Virus record (IMG/VR): IMGVR_UViG_3300044644_001243
Span: 1-64,000 of that record
Strand: one strand, 5' to 3'
Source: a virus
DNA: 64,000 nt
The stretch's first letter is position 1. Every line of letters begins with the position of its first letter. The position numbers and the translations under genes were made by a program. Positions 27,001 through 34,623 of this stretch are shown here, in pieces. The notes under the pieces were generated by a model. The model saw only the letters and a list, made by a program, of their open reading frames with translations. It searched no databases and was not told the origin of the DNA.

Positions 27001-28857
27001 TGTATTGTTTCGACCAGCAATGATTGCAGCGTATTTAGAAATATTAGATATTGTATTACCAGTACCAACAAAAATACCAGAACTAATCGAACCACCAGAT
27101 ATCTCATTATTACGACCACCAACTATAGCTGAGTCATTACTATATTTATGTATTTCATTCTCTCTACCACCCAATATTGTTGAGTTATTTGTTGCCTCAT
27201 AAATAATATTGGAATAACCACCACCAATAAAAGAATTTTCAGCATTTGCGTTAAAACCTGGTTGAGCTATACCTAAAATATTATATCTACCACCTAAAAT
27301 ACCAGAATAATCGGATAATTCTATATAATTCTCTTTACCACCTAAAATATAACTGTTTTCACCCCCACTAGATATAACTGATTGATTCGAATGAATAAAA
27401 CTATAATTACTGTCAGTACGTGAACTATAACCACCAGCGTGTGAATTTGTACCATACGCTATTGTGTCACTACCCTCAGCATGGGATGCAAACCCACTAG
27501 CTATTGTACCACTACCTTCAGCGTGAGATACACTACCACCAGCTATTGTATTTTGACCCTCAGCGTGTGATGTAGAACCACTTGCGATTGTACTAGAACC
27601 TTCAGCATGTGATTGAGACGCAGAAGCTATTGTATTAGAACCTTCGGCATGCGAACTATCACCACCAGCTATCGAACCAGAACCCTCAGCATGTGATGTA
27701 TCACCACTTGCAATAGTAATATTACCTTCAGCATGACTTCTATAACCACTAGCTATTGTATCTTTTCCTTCAGCATGTGAATAACCACCACCAGCTACCG
27801 TATTACCACCTTCAGCATGTGATGTATTTCCACTCGCTATTGTACTATGACCTTCAGCATGCGAATTACCACCACTTGCGGTTGTACTCTCACCTTCAGC
27901 GTGAGAAACAACACCACTTGCTATTGATAAATAACCTTCAGCATGACTTCTAGCATTACTAGCTATTGTATTACTACCTTCAGCATGTGAATAAACACCA
28001 CTTGCAATTGTATTAACACCTTCAGCATGTGCTGCTGTATTACTAGCTATTGTATCTTCACCTTCAGCATGAGACAAATCACCTAACGCTTGTGTACCAC
28101 CACCTTCAGCGTGTGAAGCTATACCACCAGCTCTTGTATTAACACCTTCAGATACAGAAGTAGAACCACTGGCAATACCATTAGAACCACCTAATACAGC
28201 TGAATTAGCACCAGTACCAGCAGTCCATATTGTTGCTGTTGTGGCACTTGAATTAAAAACCCAACCACCCATACCTTCTGAATCCAAACAAGTCCAAACA
28301 TATCCAACTTGTGGATTATCTGAAATTATTAATTTTTCAGTTCTAGTTATACCAGAAACATCAACCCATATTGTTCTACCAGTATAATCTAACGTTGAAG
28401 CAGTATAAACATCAAAGTTATTTGTTGTTATAGTACCACTATATGTTGATGGAGTTAATTGTGCTATTGTTACTACTGAAATGTCAAAATTAACACCAGA
28501 ATAAGTCAAAGCAACTGTGTTCCCATCGATTACTGTTGTTGTATTAGGTGTCCAAACAGCACCAGTATTTTGTGTTAAACCAGATGTTGATGAAGTTAAC
28601 GCAGATAAAGCTGAAACACCTAATTGCATTCTTGGGTCTGACCAATTATAAACTGTTGTTGTATTATTACCAGAAAACGTACTTGCTATATAAGTATAAT
28701 TTCCAGTAATAGCACTAGTTGTTAAATTTGGTCCACTAGGTAACAAATTAAAAGGTAAACCAAATGACGTACCACCAGATAAAACTGTTCTAGTTATAGG
28801 TCTTTGTTTTGCTTGTCTATTGTCTGAAAAATCTAATTTTGTTCTAAATCCACTCAT
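24022..28857 (-). CDS. giant tail fibre with S74 self-cleaving chaperone
   Basis: A 1611-residue fibre starting MSGFRTKLDFSD. Residues about 245-475 carry seventeen 14-residue SHAEG repeats (YadA-head-like). They are followed by a very long SxIxGGxxNxI solenoid to about residue 1070 and a beta-rich shaft. TSDERLKTNI marks a Peptidase_S74 intramolecular chaperone with the predicted nucleophile Ser1413. Such domains trimerise the fibre and then cut themselves off before this serine. A further segment of about 100 residues follows, ending in a DDNYMYVKTSTGWKRTNL tail seen at the end of other phage fibres. I chose the start at 28857 because it has an A-rich leader and a late-type motif 13 bases upstream. 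The longer reading from 28941 would overlap the divergent gene. Confidence 0.88.
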   Translation of the reverse strand: MSGFRTKLDFSDNRQAKQRPITRTVLSGGTSFGLPFNLLPSGPNLTTSAITGNYTYIASTFSGNNTTTVYNWSDPRMQLGVSALSALTSSTSGLTQNTGAVWTPNTTTVIDGNTVALTYSGVNFDISVVTIAQLTPSTYSGTITTNNFDVYTASTLDYTGRTIWVDVSGITRTEKLIISDNPQVGYVWTCLDSEGMGGWVFNSSATTATIWTAGTGANSAVLGGSNGIASGSTSVSEGVNTRAGGIASHAEGGGTQALGDLSHAEGEDTIASNTAAHAEGVNTIASGVYSHAEGSNTIASNARSHAEGYLSIASGVVSHAEGESTTASGGNSHAEGHSTIASGNTSHAEGGNTVAGGGYSHAEGKDTIASGYRSHAEGNITIASGDTSHAEGSGSIAGGDSSHAEGSNTIASASQSHAEGSSTIASGSTSHAEGQNTIAGGSVSHAEGSGTIASGFASHAEGSDTIAYGTNSHAGGYSSRTDSNYSFIHSNQSVISSGGENSYILGGKENYIELSDYSGILGGRYNILGIAQPGFNANAENSFIGGGYSNIIYEATNNSTILGGRENEIHKYSNDSAIVGGRNNEISGGSISSGIFVGTGNTISNISKYAAIIAGRNNTISGHSNSVIVGGFNNFIDFCLNNYGDSSNESIIGGANNSIYVADNSFIAGGNNNLIDGRTAGIGSVSSFILGGVNCSAFTSVRSGIIGGLNNSIKPSYCSYVSSSIIIGGEENEYNPSTSLISGSGARVTIIGGYQNKVTGEGVSDVSIFGGYKNLYTSHVGNGGNANTIVGGSGNTMNSRSTYFGQDISYASILGGAGNNISSDVSVASVLQLSSYSNITGGFENTITGSSNSFIGGGTGNVIKDAANDSVILGGKLNSIERGFANYATTISSAIIAGSGNTINGHFYSAILAGMGNTIHFDLAGTEGKSNETILGGAFNTISASTSSSIVGGTYNEIQNYTSSIILGGLRNRLLDFSTDTIYNSGTGGDNVDGNDVTNFSTIIGGVDNTITGKTAHCTILGGSGNTINGHATSNTNYNSAIIGGRRNVINQYVSRSVILGGSDITATTSDYVYVPNLIVNSGGTASKLGINTKTPEYVIDARANNARLVLADIYTGDDLPFKSFVFSANSTNVPQIAAATNSYLGGFGLSLQMGVLGDDSISTATSELVGLSGDTYLSSSQKTNNLNIINRSGGSGTNNIRMYAGINSVSAAAVPDFQIQGDGTNRGYIGIQTGNPQYLIDARGTGNRLFYSSTGVGNITLSATTGLPSVGVVAGTANTANKLASISMGARAWDDAIYTVYGYQGDAFIYAGIFTNGLNIISNDGSTSGTGADYIRFYAGQTSGAGASNNPDLHIQGSGSSRGYVAINVPHNQDPTQRLDVNGNARFRGVGSSASAGALHYTSDGTLTTNTSDERLKTNIETLTNALDKVNQLRGVKYNWTEEPNGDVRIGLIAQEVNSIVPELTFVNKNTEEEYMGVHYDNVVALLIEAVKELSSGVTTSNNTHLETQTILAEDNNIELNFNGTQETSLGGGLSVLHAKGQDQSADLITDANGNFITNNDFKPNALTIPLYTPTSSNDTAGSEGNITRDDNYMYVKTSTGWKRTNLENF
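27431..28116 (-). repeat. seventeen 42-bp SHAEG-coding repeats
   Basis: Exact 42-base period from 28116 to 27431. The conserved part is a 14-base core coding HAEG, with variable bases between. All units stay in frame, so the repeat encodes a solenoid and is not a CRISPR array. Confidence 0.9.
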
Positions 28858-28870
28858 TTTATTCTTTTTA

Positions 28871-28880
28871 TTATAAATAT
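28871..28880 (-). promoter_or_regulatory. late-type motif before the giant fibre
   Basis: A perfect ATATTTATAA on the minus strand, 13 bases from the ATG at 28857. It is divergent from the plus-strand copy at 28895-28904. Confidence 0.55.
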
Positions 28881-28894
28881 TAAAAGAAATGAAT

Positions 28895-28904
28895 ATATTT
28901 ATAA
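28895..28904 (+). promoter_or_regulatory. late-type motif before the 28918 operon
   Basis: A perfect ATATTTATAA, 13 bases upstream of the ATG at 28918. With the minus-strand copy at 28871-28880 it forms a divergent pair with identical spacing to both start codons. Confidence 0.55.
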
Positions 28905-28917
28905 ATAAAGATTTTTT

Positions 28918-29409
28918 ATGAAAAGAATAACTAAAAAACAATTAGATGAATTAGTAGGTGGTGATTTCACTAGCAGCGGAAGTGATATAAACATCATAGG
29001 CAATAGAGAAATACAAACTGGACCTATTGAAAAACCTTATAATGACGATTCTACTTACGAAAAGGGTATTTCAACATTTACTGATGTAGTTTTTGGTAGA
29101 TATAGACAAAATATTCCATGGTTTGCTGTTTACAGCTTTGGTGGTATTAGAACTGGTGGTATTACACTTAATTATGGTTTATCTGAAAATAAAAAAAACA
29201 TTTTAACAAAAGAAAATATTGAAGAATTAATTGAAGACTTAGTAAAAAAAGGTAAAGATTCAGATGTAAAACCTAAAAACTATAACCCAGATGTTGAAAA
29301 AGTTATGGATAAAATTTCTGATTTAGAATTATCTGAAGAACAAATAGAACAATTGTTAAAAGCTTTAGAAGACAAAAAGAATAACCCTTCAAAAACAAAA
29401 AACATTTAA
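28918..29409 (+). CDS. hypothetical protein, likely virion operon
   Basis: A 163-residue protein that opens a six-gene operon. The middle (GISTFTDVVFGRYRQNIPWF then AVYSFGGIRTGGITLNYGLS) looks beta-rich. The C-terminal third is charged and helical (LELSEEQIEQLLKALEDKK). No family recognised. The late-type motif upstream and the divergent fibre gene suggest a structural or assembly role, which is an inference. Confidence 0.6.
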   Translation: MKRITKKQLDELVGGDFTSSGSDINIIGNREIQTGPIEKPYNDDSTYEKGISTFTDVVFGRYRQNIPWFAVYSFGGIRTGGITLNYGLSENKKNILTKENIEELIEDLVKKGKDSDVKPKNYNPDVEKVMDKISDLELSEEQIEQLLKALEDKKNNPSKTKNI

Positions 29410-29410
29410 C

Positions 29411-29833
29411 ATGGCTAACAGAGCAATAAAAGATAATAATTTAACTATAGACAACGAAACAAAGAAGTATAAAGCTTATGCTACTGAAGAAACACGTTTA
29501 AAACAAGCTAAAGAGTTATGTGAAGTACAGAAAAATTGTTCTGAATATAATAGATTAGGTGGTGAAAATAGATTAAGAGAAGTCGAAAACTTAGTTCACC
29601 AAGAACAAAAAAAAGACGAATTAAAAAGAAATGTTCAAGACGTTACTAGTCCAAAAAACGTTCATCAAAAGGAAAAAAACCCTACAGAAGTACCAACACC
29701 TAATGTTGCTAAAAAAAGTCATGATAAAAACGGTACTATTTTATCTATTTCTGACGCTTTAAAGGAAGAAATTTCAACAATGAAATATTTAATAGAGTAC
29801 ATGAATAACAATAACAAAAAAATAAATTTATAA
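29411..29833 (+). CDS. hypothetical charged helical protein
   Basis: A 140-residue, lysine- and glutamate-rich protein with predicted coiled-coil character (EETRLKQAKELCEVQKN, then ENRLREVENLVHQEQKKDEL). A C-terminal helix EISTMKYLIEYMNNNNKK follows. One base separates it from the preceding stop, so it is in the same transcript. It could be a scaffold-like or chaperone-like protein, but no family is recognised. Confidence 0.6.
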   Translation: MANRAIKDNNLTIDNETKKYKAYATEETRLKQAKELCEVQKNCSEYNRLGGENRLREVENLVHQEQKKDELKRNVQDVTSPKNVHQKEKNPTEVPTPNVAKKSHDKNGTILSISDALKEEISTMKYLIEYMNNNNKKINL

Positions 29834-29837
29834 AATT

Positions 29838-30314
29838 ATGCCAACTCCTTACATTTACGGTCAAACTCCGTTAGAAAAATTCGCAATAAATGGTAATCCA
29901 TCATATGGTAACTCTGGTAGACTTTGGTTAATTCAACAATCTAAAGTTGGTACTGGTAAATACCCATATGCTGGACCATATAAAAACCCAGATATTACTG
30001 GTAATCAAGGTGATAAATATAGTGTAACACATACAAACGCTAAAGCTGACACAGTATCACCTTATTTAGGTAAAGGTACTGGTAACCAAATTGATGTTGT
30101 AGACACATATAAAGGTGTTACTGCTAGAATTAATTATGCTGGTGGTAGTTTAGAAGATATAAAAGGAAATGTAACTAATGGTGGACTTGGTAGAGAAAAA
30201 CAACAACTTTTAAACTCTACTACATGGGGATATGGTACTAAAGTATTAAATTACAAAGAGTACGATAAACAACCAGATATGACAGCTAATAAAGGACAAG
30301 TAAATATTATTTAA
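29838..30314 (+). CDS. hypothetical protein, duplicated gene copy 1
   Basis: A 158-residue protein starting MPTPYIYGQTPLEK, a tandem duplicate of the next gene. Shared blocks include LWLIQQSKVGTGK, THTNAKADT and TYKGVxARxNYxGGSxED. The composition is rich in Gly, Asn and Tyr, suggesting an extended beta or disordered structural protein. This copy has an insert after PLEK (FAINGNPSYGNSG) and a different C-terminus. The function is unknown; the setting suggests a minor virion protein. Confidence 0.62.
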   Translation: MPTPYIYGQTPLEKFAINGNPSYGNSGRLWLIQQSKVGTGKYPYAGPYKNPDITGNQGDKYSVTHTNAKADTVSPYLGKGTGNQIDVVDTYKGVTARINYAGGSLEDIKGNVTNGGLGREKQQLLNSTTWGYGTKVLNYKEYDKQPDMTANKGQVNII

Positions 30315-30320
30315 TAATAT

Positions 30321-30779
30321 ATGCCAACTCCTTATATTTACGGTCAAACTCCGTTAGAAAAAGCAGCAATAGCTCAACGTTTATGGTTAATTCAACAATC
30401 TAAAGTTGGTACTGGTAAAGTATATGTTGGCCCTTACAAAAATCCAGCCATTACTGGTATGTTTGGTGGTATATATAGTCTAACACATACAAACGCTAAA
30501 GCTGATACAATAACACCTAGTTACGGTAAAGGTACAAATCAACAAATAGACGTTACAAACACATATAAAGGTGTTGTTGCTAGATTAAATTATGATGGTG
30601 GTAGTAAAGAAGATAGAGACGGTGTTTTAGGAATTACGGATTCTGGACGTAACGCACAATTACAACTTAATAGTACCACATTTGGTTATGGTCCTGGTCC
30701 AACTCCAGGTCCTAGTATTGGTTTTCAATATGCTAAACCTTCCTTAACAGCGTTTAACACTGGAAAAATTATATTTTAA
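30321..30779 (+). CDS. hypothetical protein, duplicated gene copy 2
   Basis: A 152-residue paralogue of the preceding gene. The first 14 residues are identical and the first 42 bases differ at only one clear position. Later blocks are also conserved. The end differs and contains a proline-glycine run (YGPGPTPGPSIGFQY). Near identity at the start with drift further on suggests a recent tandem duplication or gene conversion of the 5' end. Confidence 0.62.
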   Translation: MPTPYIYGQTPLEKAAIAQRLWLIQQSKVGTGKVYVGPYKNPAITGMFGGIYSLTHTNAKADTITPSYGKGTNQQIDVTNTYKGVVARLNYDGGSKEDRDGVLGITDSGRNAQLQLNSTTFGYGPGPTPGPSIGFQYAKPSLTAFNTGKIIF

Positions 30780-30791
30780 AAAAAATAATTA

Positions 30792-31583
30792 ATGAAACTT
30801 TACAATCTATATCAATCAGTTATATTAGAAGAAATCATTAGGTTGACACAACTAAACGAAGCGGTGTCAACTAGTGATGTTGATAATATTTTGAATGGTG
30901 ACCCAAACAAACAAGGTAAATTTTATTACGTGTCGTTTAATTATCAAGGAAAAGATGGTGAAGTTTCTAATAGATGGGTTCAAGTAACTCAAAGAAATGT
31001 CTCAACAGCTGATAACGGATTAATTGATGCGTACCAAGTTTCTAAAAACGGTAAATCTTCAAGTCCATCAAATGAAGCACGTAGTGCTACTGGTTGGAAA
31101 AAATTTGATTTGAACAGAATGAGTGATATTAAAGTTTCAAAAGTGCCTTTTTATCAAGAACCAAAACCTTATACTTCTGGTTATAGAGCAGATGGTACAC
31201 CGATAATTGCAAGATTTAATAAGACTGGTAATAATTCACCATCTGTGAAAAGTACAGAAAAAATTGCTGCTCTTGGTTCATATCAATACGCTGATAGTAC
31301 TGTAGCTAATAAAGAAAAACAAAAACAAAAAGCCGAAAAAGATACACAAGCAAGATTACAACAACAAAAACAAAACTTTGGTAATAGACAACAAGCAGCA
31401 CAACAACAACAAGACGTAGAGAAAAAAGAATTACAAAAAGTAGAGTTTGATAAATTTAAAGAAAGACAACAACAAAAACAGTTGCAACAAAAACAGTTGC
31501 AACAAAAACAAACTCAAGAACCACAAGATGGTGAGATAGAAAATAATGATATAGAAAATAAAGATGAACTAAATAACGTATAA
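30792..31583 (+). CDS. hypothetical protein with Gln-rich coiled tail
   Basis: A 263-residue protein. Residues 1-165 look like a folded domain (GKFYYVSFNYQGKDGEVSNRW, then GWKKFDLNRMSDIKVSKVPF). Residues about 175-245 are a lysine/glutamine-rich helix with repeated QQKQL. No family recognised. It is probably an assembly or head-core protein, judging by the long coil and by its place in an operon with a late-type motif. Confidence 0.6.
   Translation: MKLYNLYQSVILEEIIRLTQLNEAVSTSDVDNILNGDPNKQGKFYYVSFNYQGKDGEVSNRWVQVTQRNVSTADNGLIDAYQVSKNGKSSSPSNEARSATGWKKFDLNRMSDIKVSKVPFYQEPKPYTSGYRADGTPIIARFNKTGNNSPSVKSTEKIAALGSYQYADSTVANKEKQKQKAEKDTQARLQQQKQNFGNRQQAAQQQQDVEKKELQKVEFDKFKERQQQKQLQQKQLQQKQTQEPQDGEIENNDIENKDELNNV
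31471..31510 (+). repeat. 15-bp tandem repeat in the Gln-rich tail
   Basis: Two full units of AACAAAAACAGTTGC and one partial unit encode QQKQL repeats in frame. Replication slippage here would change the coil length by five residues per unit. Confidence 0.8.
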
Positions 31584-31584
31584 T

Positions 31585-32175
31585 ATGGATACACCAGCAC
31601 CAGTTAATTTAGCAGCACTTAAAAGTATTTTAGCAAAGGCTAAAACTGTTATGAACAAAGTAGAAGAAAACACTACTCCAATAAAATCTAGTAATAAATC
31701 TGTTAGAGAAGACTACGATAGTTATCAACAACCAGCTTATGATGAAAGAGATGAAAGAGAACCAATTTATGAACAATTTTCTCCACAATCATCATCTAGT
31801 ATGCAACCACAAATGTATACAGCTGAACAAGTAATGGCTTCAAATTTGCCTCAAGCGATAAAAGAGGCTATGATTAAAAATCCAATACCACAATTACAAG
31901 GACCACCATCTAGTTTTTCATTGGAAGACTTAGGTGAATTGGTTGAAAAACCACAATCTAAATTTAAATCACCAAGTGTTCCATTACGTGAATCTTCTGG
32001 TAGTTACCAACAACAAATGACTATAGACCCTAACATGTTAAAGTCTATGGTTAAGGAAGCGGTTGCTGAATACTTTAAAGAATCTTACGAAAAAAGAATA
32101 ACAGAAACCACAATTGCAAAGACAATAAATTTACTGATAAAAGAAGGTAAATTACAAACAAAGAAAAAAATATAA
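31585..32175 (+). CDS. hypothetical low-complexity protein
   Basis: A 196-residue protein, the last of the operon. A short N-terminal helix (NLAALKSILAKAKTVMNKVE) is followed by a Gln/Ser/Pro-rich, probably disordered middle. A C-terminal helical region comes last (NMLKSMVKEAVAEYFKESY, then TIAKTINLLIKEGKL). A helix, linker, helix layout is common in scaffold or head-core proteins, but the function is not established. A strong terminator follows at once. Confidence 0.6.
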   Translation: MDTPAPVNLAALKSILAKAKTVMNKVEENTTPIKSSNKSVREDYDSYQQPAYDERDEREPIYEQFSPQSSSSMQPQMYTAEQVMASNLPQAIKEAMIKNPIPQLQGPPSSFSLEDLGELVEKPQSKFKSPSVPLRESSGSYQQQMTIDPNMLKSMVKEAVAEYFKESYEKRITETTIAKTINLLIKEGKLQTKKKI

Positions 32176-32202
32176 AAAAAGGGGTTTAAAGACCCCTTTT
32201 TT
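32175..32202 (+). terminator. intrinsic terminator after the 28918-32175 operon
   Basis: A GGGGT/ACCCC stem extended by an A tract pairing with a T tract, with a six-base loop and a T-rich tail. It directly follows the stop codon. Confidence 0.9.
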
Positions 32203-32235
32203 ATTTACATATAAAATTTTATTCTTATAATTAAA

Positions 32236-32245
32236 ATATTAATAA
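32236..32245 (+). promoter_or_regulatory. late-like motif variant before 32266
   Basis: Reads ATATTAATAA, one mismatch to the recurring motif, 20 bases upstream of the ATG at 32266 and after a terminator. Confidence 0.35.
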
Positions 32246-32265
32246 AAAGTTTTTAAATAAATTTT

Positions 32266-33537
32266 ATGAAAAAATTAAAAGTACTAGTAGTACCAAGTGA
32301 CAGAACTGGTGTTTCATATTACAGAAGCACAAACCCTCATATCGCATTAGAAAATAACTACCCAACTGAATTTCACGTTGACGTTGATTATGAGCCACAA
32401 TTAAACAATGACGAATGGTTAAAACAATATGATATTATCCATTACCATAGAACATTAGGTAATTATGAACAAATGGGTCCGTTATTAGAAAAATTAAAAT
32501 CTTTAGGTATTGTTACCATTATGGATTTAGATGATTATTGGTCTCCAGGTGAACATCACCCAGCGTATCATTTAATCAAAGCACATAAAATCGATGAGAT
32601 GATTTTAAATAACATTAAATTAGCTGAAAATGTAACAACTACAACAACTTTATTCGCTAATGAAATTGCTAAATTTAATAAAAATGTTCACGTTTTAGCT
32701 AACGCAATCGAACCAACAGAAAAACAATTCACCCCTAACTTAGAACCATCAAATGGAAGACTTAGAATTGGGTGGTTAGGTGGTTCATCGCATTTAAAAG
32801 ATTTAGAAATTTTAAAAGGTATTGTCGCTAAACTTACAACAGATAAATTAATTGATAAAGTTCAATTTGTGTTATGTGGATTTGATATTAGAGGAACCCA
32901 CACTGAAATTGACCCAACAACTGGTGAACAAAGAACTAGAAACATTAGCCCAATGGAAAGTGTTTGGTATTCATATGAAAGAATCTTTACTGATGACTAT
33001 AAATCAGTTAGTCCAGAATATAAAGATTTCTTAATGAAATTTATACCTAATTCTGAATTTGAAGGGATTAATAACGAAGCGTATAGACGTGTTTGGACTA
33101 AACCTATTTCTACTTACGCTACTAACTATAATTTATTTGACGTATCGTTAGCACCGCTAGAAGAAAATATCTTTAATAAGGTTAAAAGTCAATTAAAAGT
33201 AATTGAAGCTGGTTTCCACCATAAAGCAATTATCGCTCAAAATTTTGGACCTTATACAATAGATATTAAAAACGCTGTTAAATTTGGTGGTGGGTTTGAA
33301 GAAGATGGTAATGGCATCTTGATTGATGAAGTTAAAAACCATAAAGATTGGTATGCGTCAATTAAAAAATTAATTCAAAATCAAGATATTGTTAAACAAT
33401 TACAAGATAATTTACACAACACAGTTAAAGATACTTATTCATTGAATAAAGTAACCGAACAAAGACGTGAATTGTATTTAAACCTTATTGCTGCTAAACA
33501 AAAAACAATAACAAAAGAAGAAAAAGAAATAGCATAA
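32266..33537 (+). CDS. GT-B type glycosyltransferase
   Basis: A 423-residue enzyme with two Rossmann-like halves. The N-terminal half has KVLVVPSDRTGVSYYRS, DIIHYHR and TIMDLDDYW. The C-terminal half opens with RIGWLGGSSHLKDL (167-180), typical of group 1 (GT4-like) transferases. Such enzymes transfer a sugar from a nucleotide donor. The substrate is unknown. It follows a terminator and overlaps the 33537 gene by one base. It lies about 3 kb before the main glycan island and probably belongs to the same pathway. Confidence 0.78.
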   Translation: MKKLKVLVVPSDRTGVSYYRSTNPHIALENNYPTEFHVDVDYEPQLNNDEWLKQYDIIHYHRTLGNYEQMGPLLEKLKSLGIVTIMDLDDYWSPGEHHPAYHLIKAHKIDEMILNNIKLAENVTTTTTLFANEIAKFNKNVHVLANAIEPTEKQFTPNLEPSNGRLRIGWLGGSSHLKDLEILKGIVAKLTTDKLIDKVQFVLCGFDIRGTHTEIDPTTGEQRTRNISPMESVWYSYERIFTDDYKSVSPEYKDFLMKFIPNSEFEGINNEAYRRVWTKPISTYATNYNLFDVSLAPLEENIFNKVKSQLKVIEAGFHHKAIIAQNFGPYTIDIKNAVKFGGGFEEDGNGILIDEVKNHKDWYASIKKLIQNQDIVKQLQDNLHNTVKDTYSLNKVTEQRRELYLNLIAAKQKTITKEEKEIA

Positions 33538-33995
33538 TGAGTAGAAAAGACGATATTAAACTTTTATTTAACTTTATGATTGAGTTATTAAGAGAAGATG
33601 AAAAAGAAGAACTTAAAGTTGAATCTAAACAAGTATTAACTGAAACACCTAAAGAAGATGAATCAGCTAAACATATCTTGGACGTTATGAAACGTACTGA
33701 ACTTATGGACAGAATGAGACGAACAACAATGGGTAGACCTACTTTGGTTCCGCATGGTGAAAGAGATGAAGATGAAATAGCTATTGTTGATAATGAAAGA
33801 ATAGAAACGCATAAAAAAGAAAAAGGAACTAAAAACATTAAAGAAATTTTAAGTAACGCTAAAGATTTTATGGATGATTTGGAAACTAAAAAACCAATAA
33901 CACCTAGTGTACCACCAAGTGTTTTAAATGAACAAGAAAACCATTTATATGCACCTATAAATAAATCTGAAGTTTTTGAAAAACTTCAAAAATAA
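33537..33995 (+). CDS. hypothetical charged protein
   Basis: A 152-residue, strongly charged and probably helical protein (FNFMIELLREDEKEELKVE, then HILDVMKRTELMDRMRRTTM). A proline-rich stretch lies near the end. It overlaps the glycosyltransferase stop by one base, hence translational coupling. No family recognised, and no membrane segment or signal peptide seen. Confidence 0.55.
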   Translation: MSRKDDIKLLFNFMIELLREDEKEELKVESKQVLTETPKEDESAKHILDVMKRTELMDRMRRTTMGRPTLVPHGERDEDEIAIVDNERIETHKKEKGTKNIKEILSNAKDFMDDLETKKPITPSVPPSVLNEQENHLYAPINKSEVFEKLQK

Positions 33996-33998
33996 ATA

Positions 33999-34029
33999 TT
34001 GATTTATTCGTATTTTGTTAGTATATTAG
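33999..34029 (+). promoter_or_regulatory. host-type promoter for HD/dUTPase genes
   Basis: TTG (33999-34001), exactly 20 bases, then TATATTAG (34022-34029), one mismatch from TAnnTTTG. Same spacing as the polymerase and helicase promoters. The predicted leader is about 25 bases. Confidence 0.5.
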
Positions 34030-34058
34030 TAAATATAAAACTAATAAAATAAAATAAT

Positions 34059-34622
34059 ATGTCATTAACACAAGAAAAAATTGTTGCTAACACAAAAAAA
34101 TATTTTGACACTGCAACAAAATTAGGTTTCATGAATGATGAATTCATGAAATTCTTAGGGGAGTCTTTTATTAAAGCTCCAGCGTCAACAATGGCAGACC
34201 TACACAATGCTTTTGAAGGTGGTTTAATCGACCACCTTCTTAGAGTAGGGTCTTACGCTGTAAAATTCAATAACGCATTACCAGAAGAAGAAAAAGTTGA
34301 CCAAAACTCATTATTGAAAGTTTGTCTTCTTCACCAAATTGGTAAAGCAAATCTTTACAAGCCATGTGATTCAGAATGGCACAGAAAAAACCAAGGAAAA
34401 ATGTACGAATTTAATGAAGACTTAACATCTATGAGAGTGGGTGAAAGAAGTGTTTATTATACTATGTCACACGGTATCCAGTTAACTGAACAAGAATACA
34501 CCGCAATCATTAATTTAGATAAAAGTGATGATAAAATGGTTGAGTATCATAACTCAATGTTAGGTGATTTATTAAAAACAGCTGTATTGTTTGCTGTTAA
34601 AAATGAAAAAACTAAAAAGTAA
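34059..34622 (+). CDS. HD-domain protein with altered metal site
   Basis: A 187-residue protein with the layout of HD-superfamily phosphohydrolases. The first helix reads EGGLIDHLLRVGSYA (about 53-67), and the second reads LLKVCLLHQIGK, where HDIGK is normal. The paired aspartate that binds metal is thus replaced by glutamine. A further His lies in SEWHRKN and in MSHGIQL. The family cuts nucleotides or phosphodiesters; with HQ it may be inactive or may use metal differently. A host-type promoter precedes it and dUTPase follows, which suits a role in nucleotide metabolism. Confidence 0.72.
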   Translation: MSLTQEKIVANTKKYFDTATKLGFMNDEFMKFLGESFIKAPASTMADLHNAFEGGLIDHLLRVGSYAVKFNNALPEEEKVDQNSLLKVCLLHQIGKANLYKPCDSEWHRKNQGKMYEFNEDLTSMRVGERSVYYTMSHGIQLTEQEYTAIINLDKSDDKMVEYHNSMLGDLLKTAVLFAVKNEKTKK

Positions 34623-34623
34623 T

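Noticed and set aside
27756-27953. Plus-strand frame rich in His, Leu and Tyr
   Set aside because: Antisense shadow of the SHAEG repeats; repeated composition follows the 42-bp period of the real gene.
27431-28116. Direct repeats of 42 bp resembling a CRISPR array
   Set aside because: The repeats stay in one reading frame and encode SHAEG solenoid units, and there is no cas gene. The regular spacing is a protein feature.
42-28857. Diversity-generating retroelement acting on the lectin-like adhesins
   Set aside because: No reverse transcriptase and no paired template and variable repeats with adenine-specific differences were seen in the window.
28858-28941. N-terminal extension of the giant fibre from an ATG at 28941
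   Set aside because: It would overlap the divergent gene at 28918, cross a late-type motif and add a Phe/Lys-rich stretch unlike other fibre starts. MSGFRTKLDF at 28857 has the normal A-rich leader.
33494-33838. Minus-strand frame of 114 residues, Ser/Leu-rich
   Set aside because: Antisense to the charged protein at 33537-33995 and the end of a glycosyltransferase; no leader and unusual composition.
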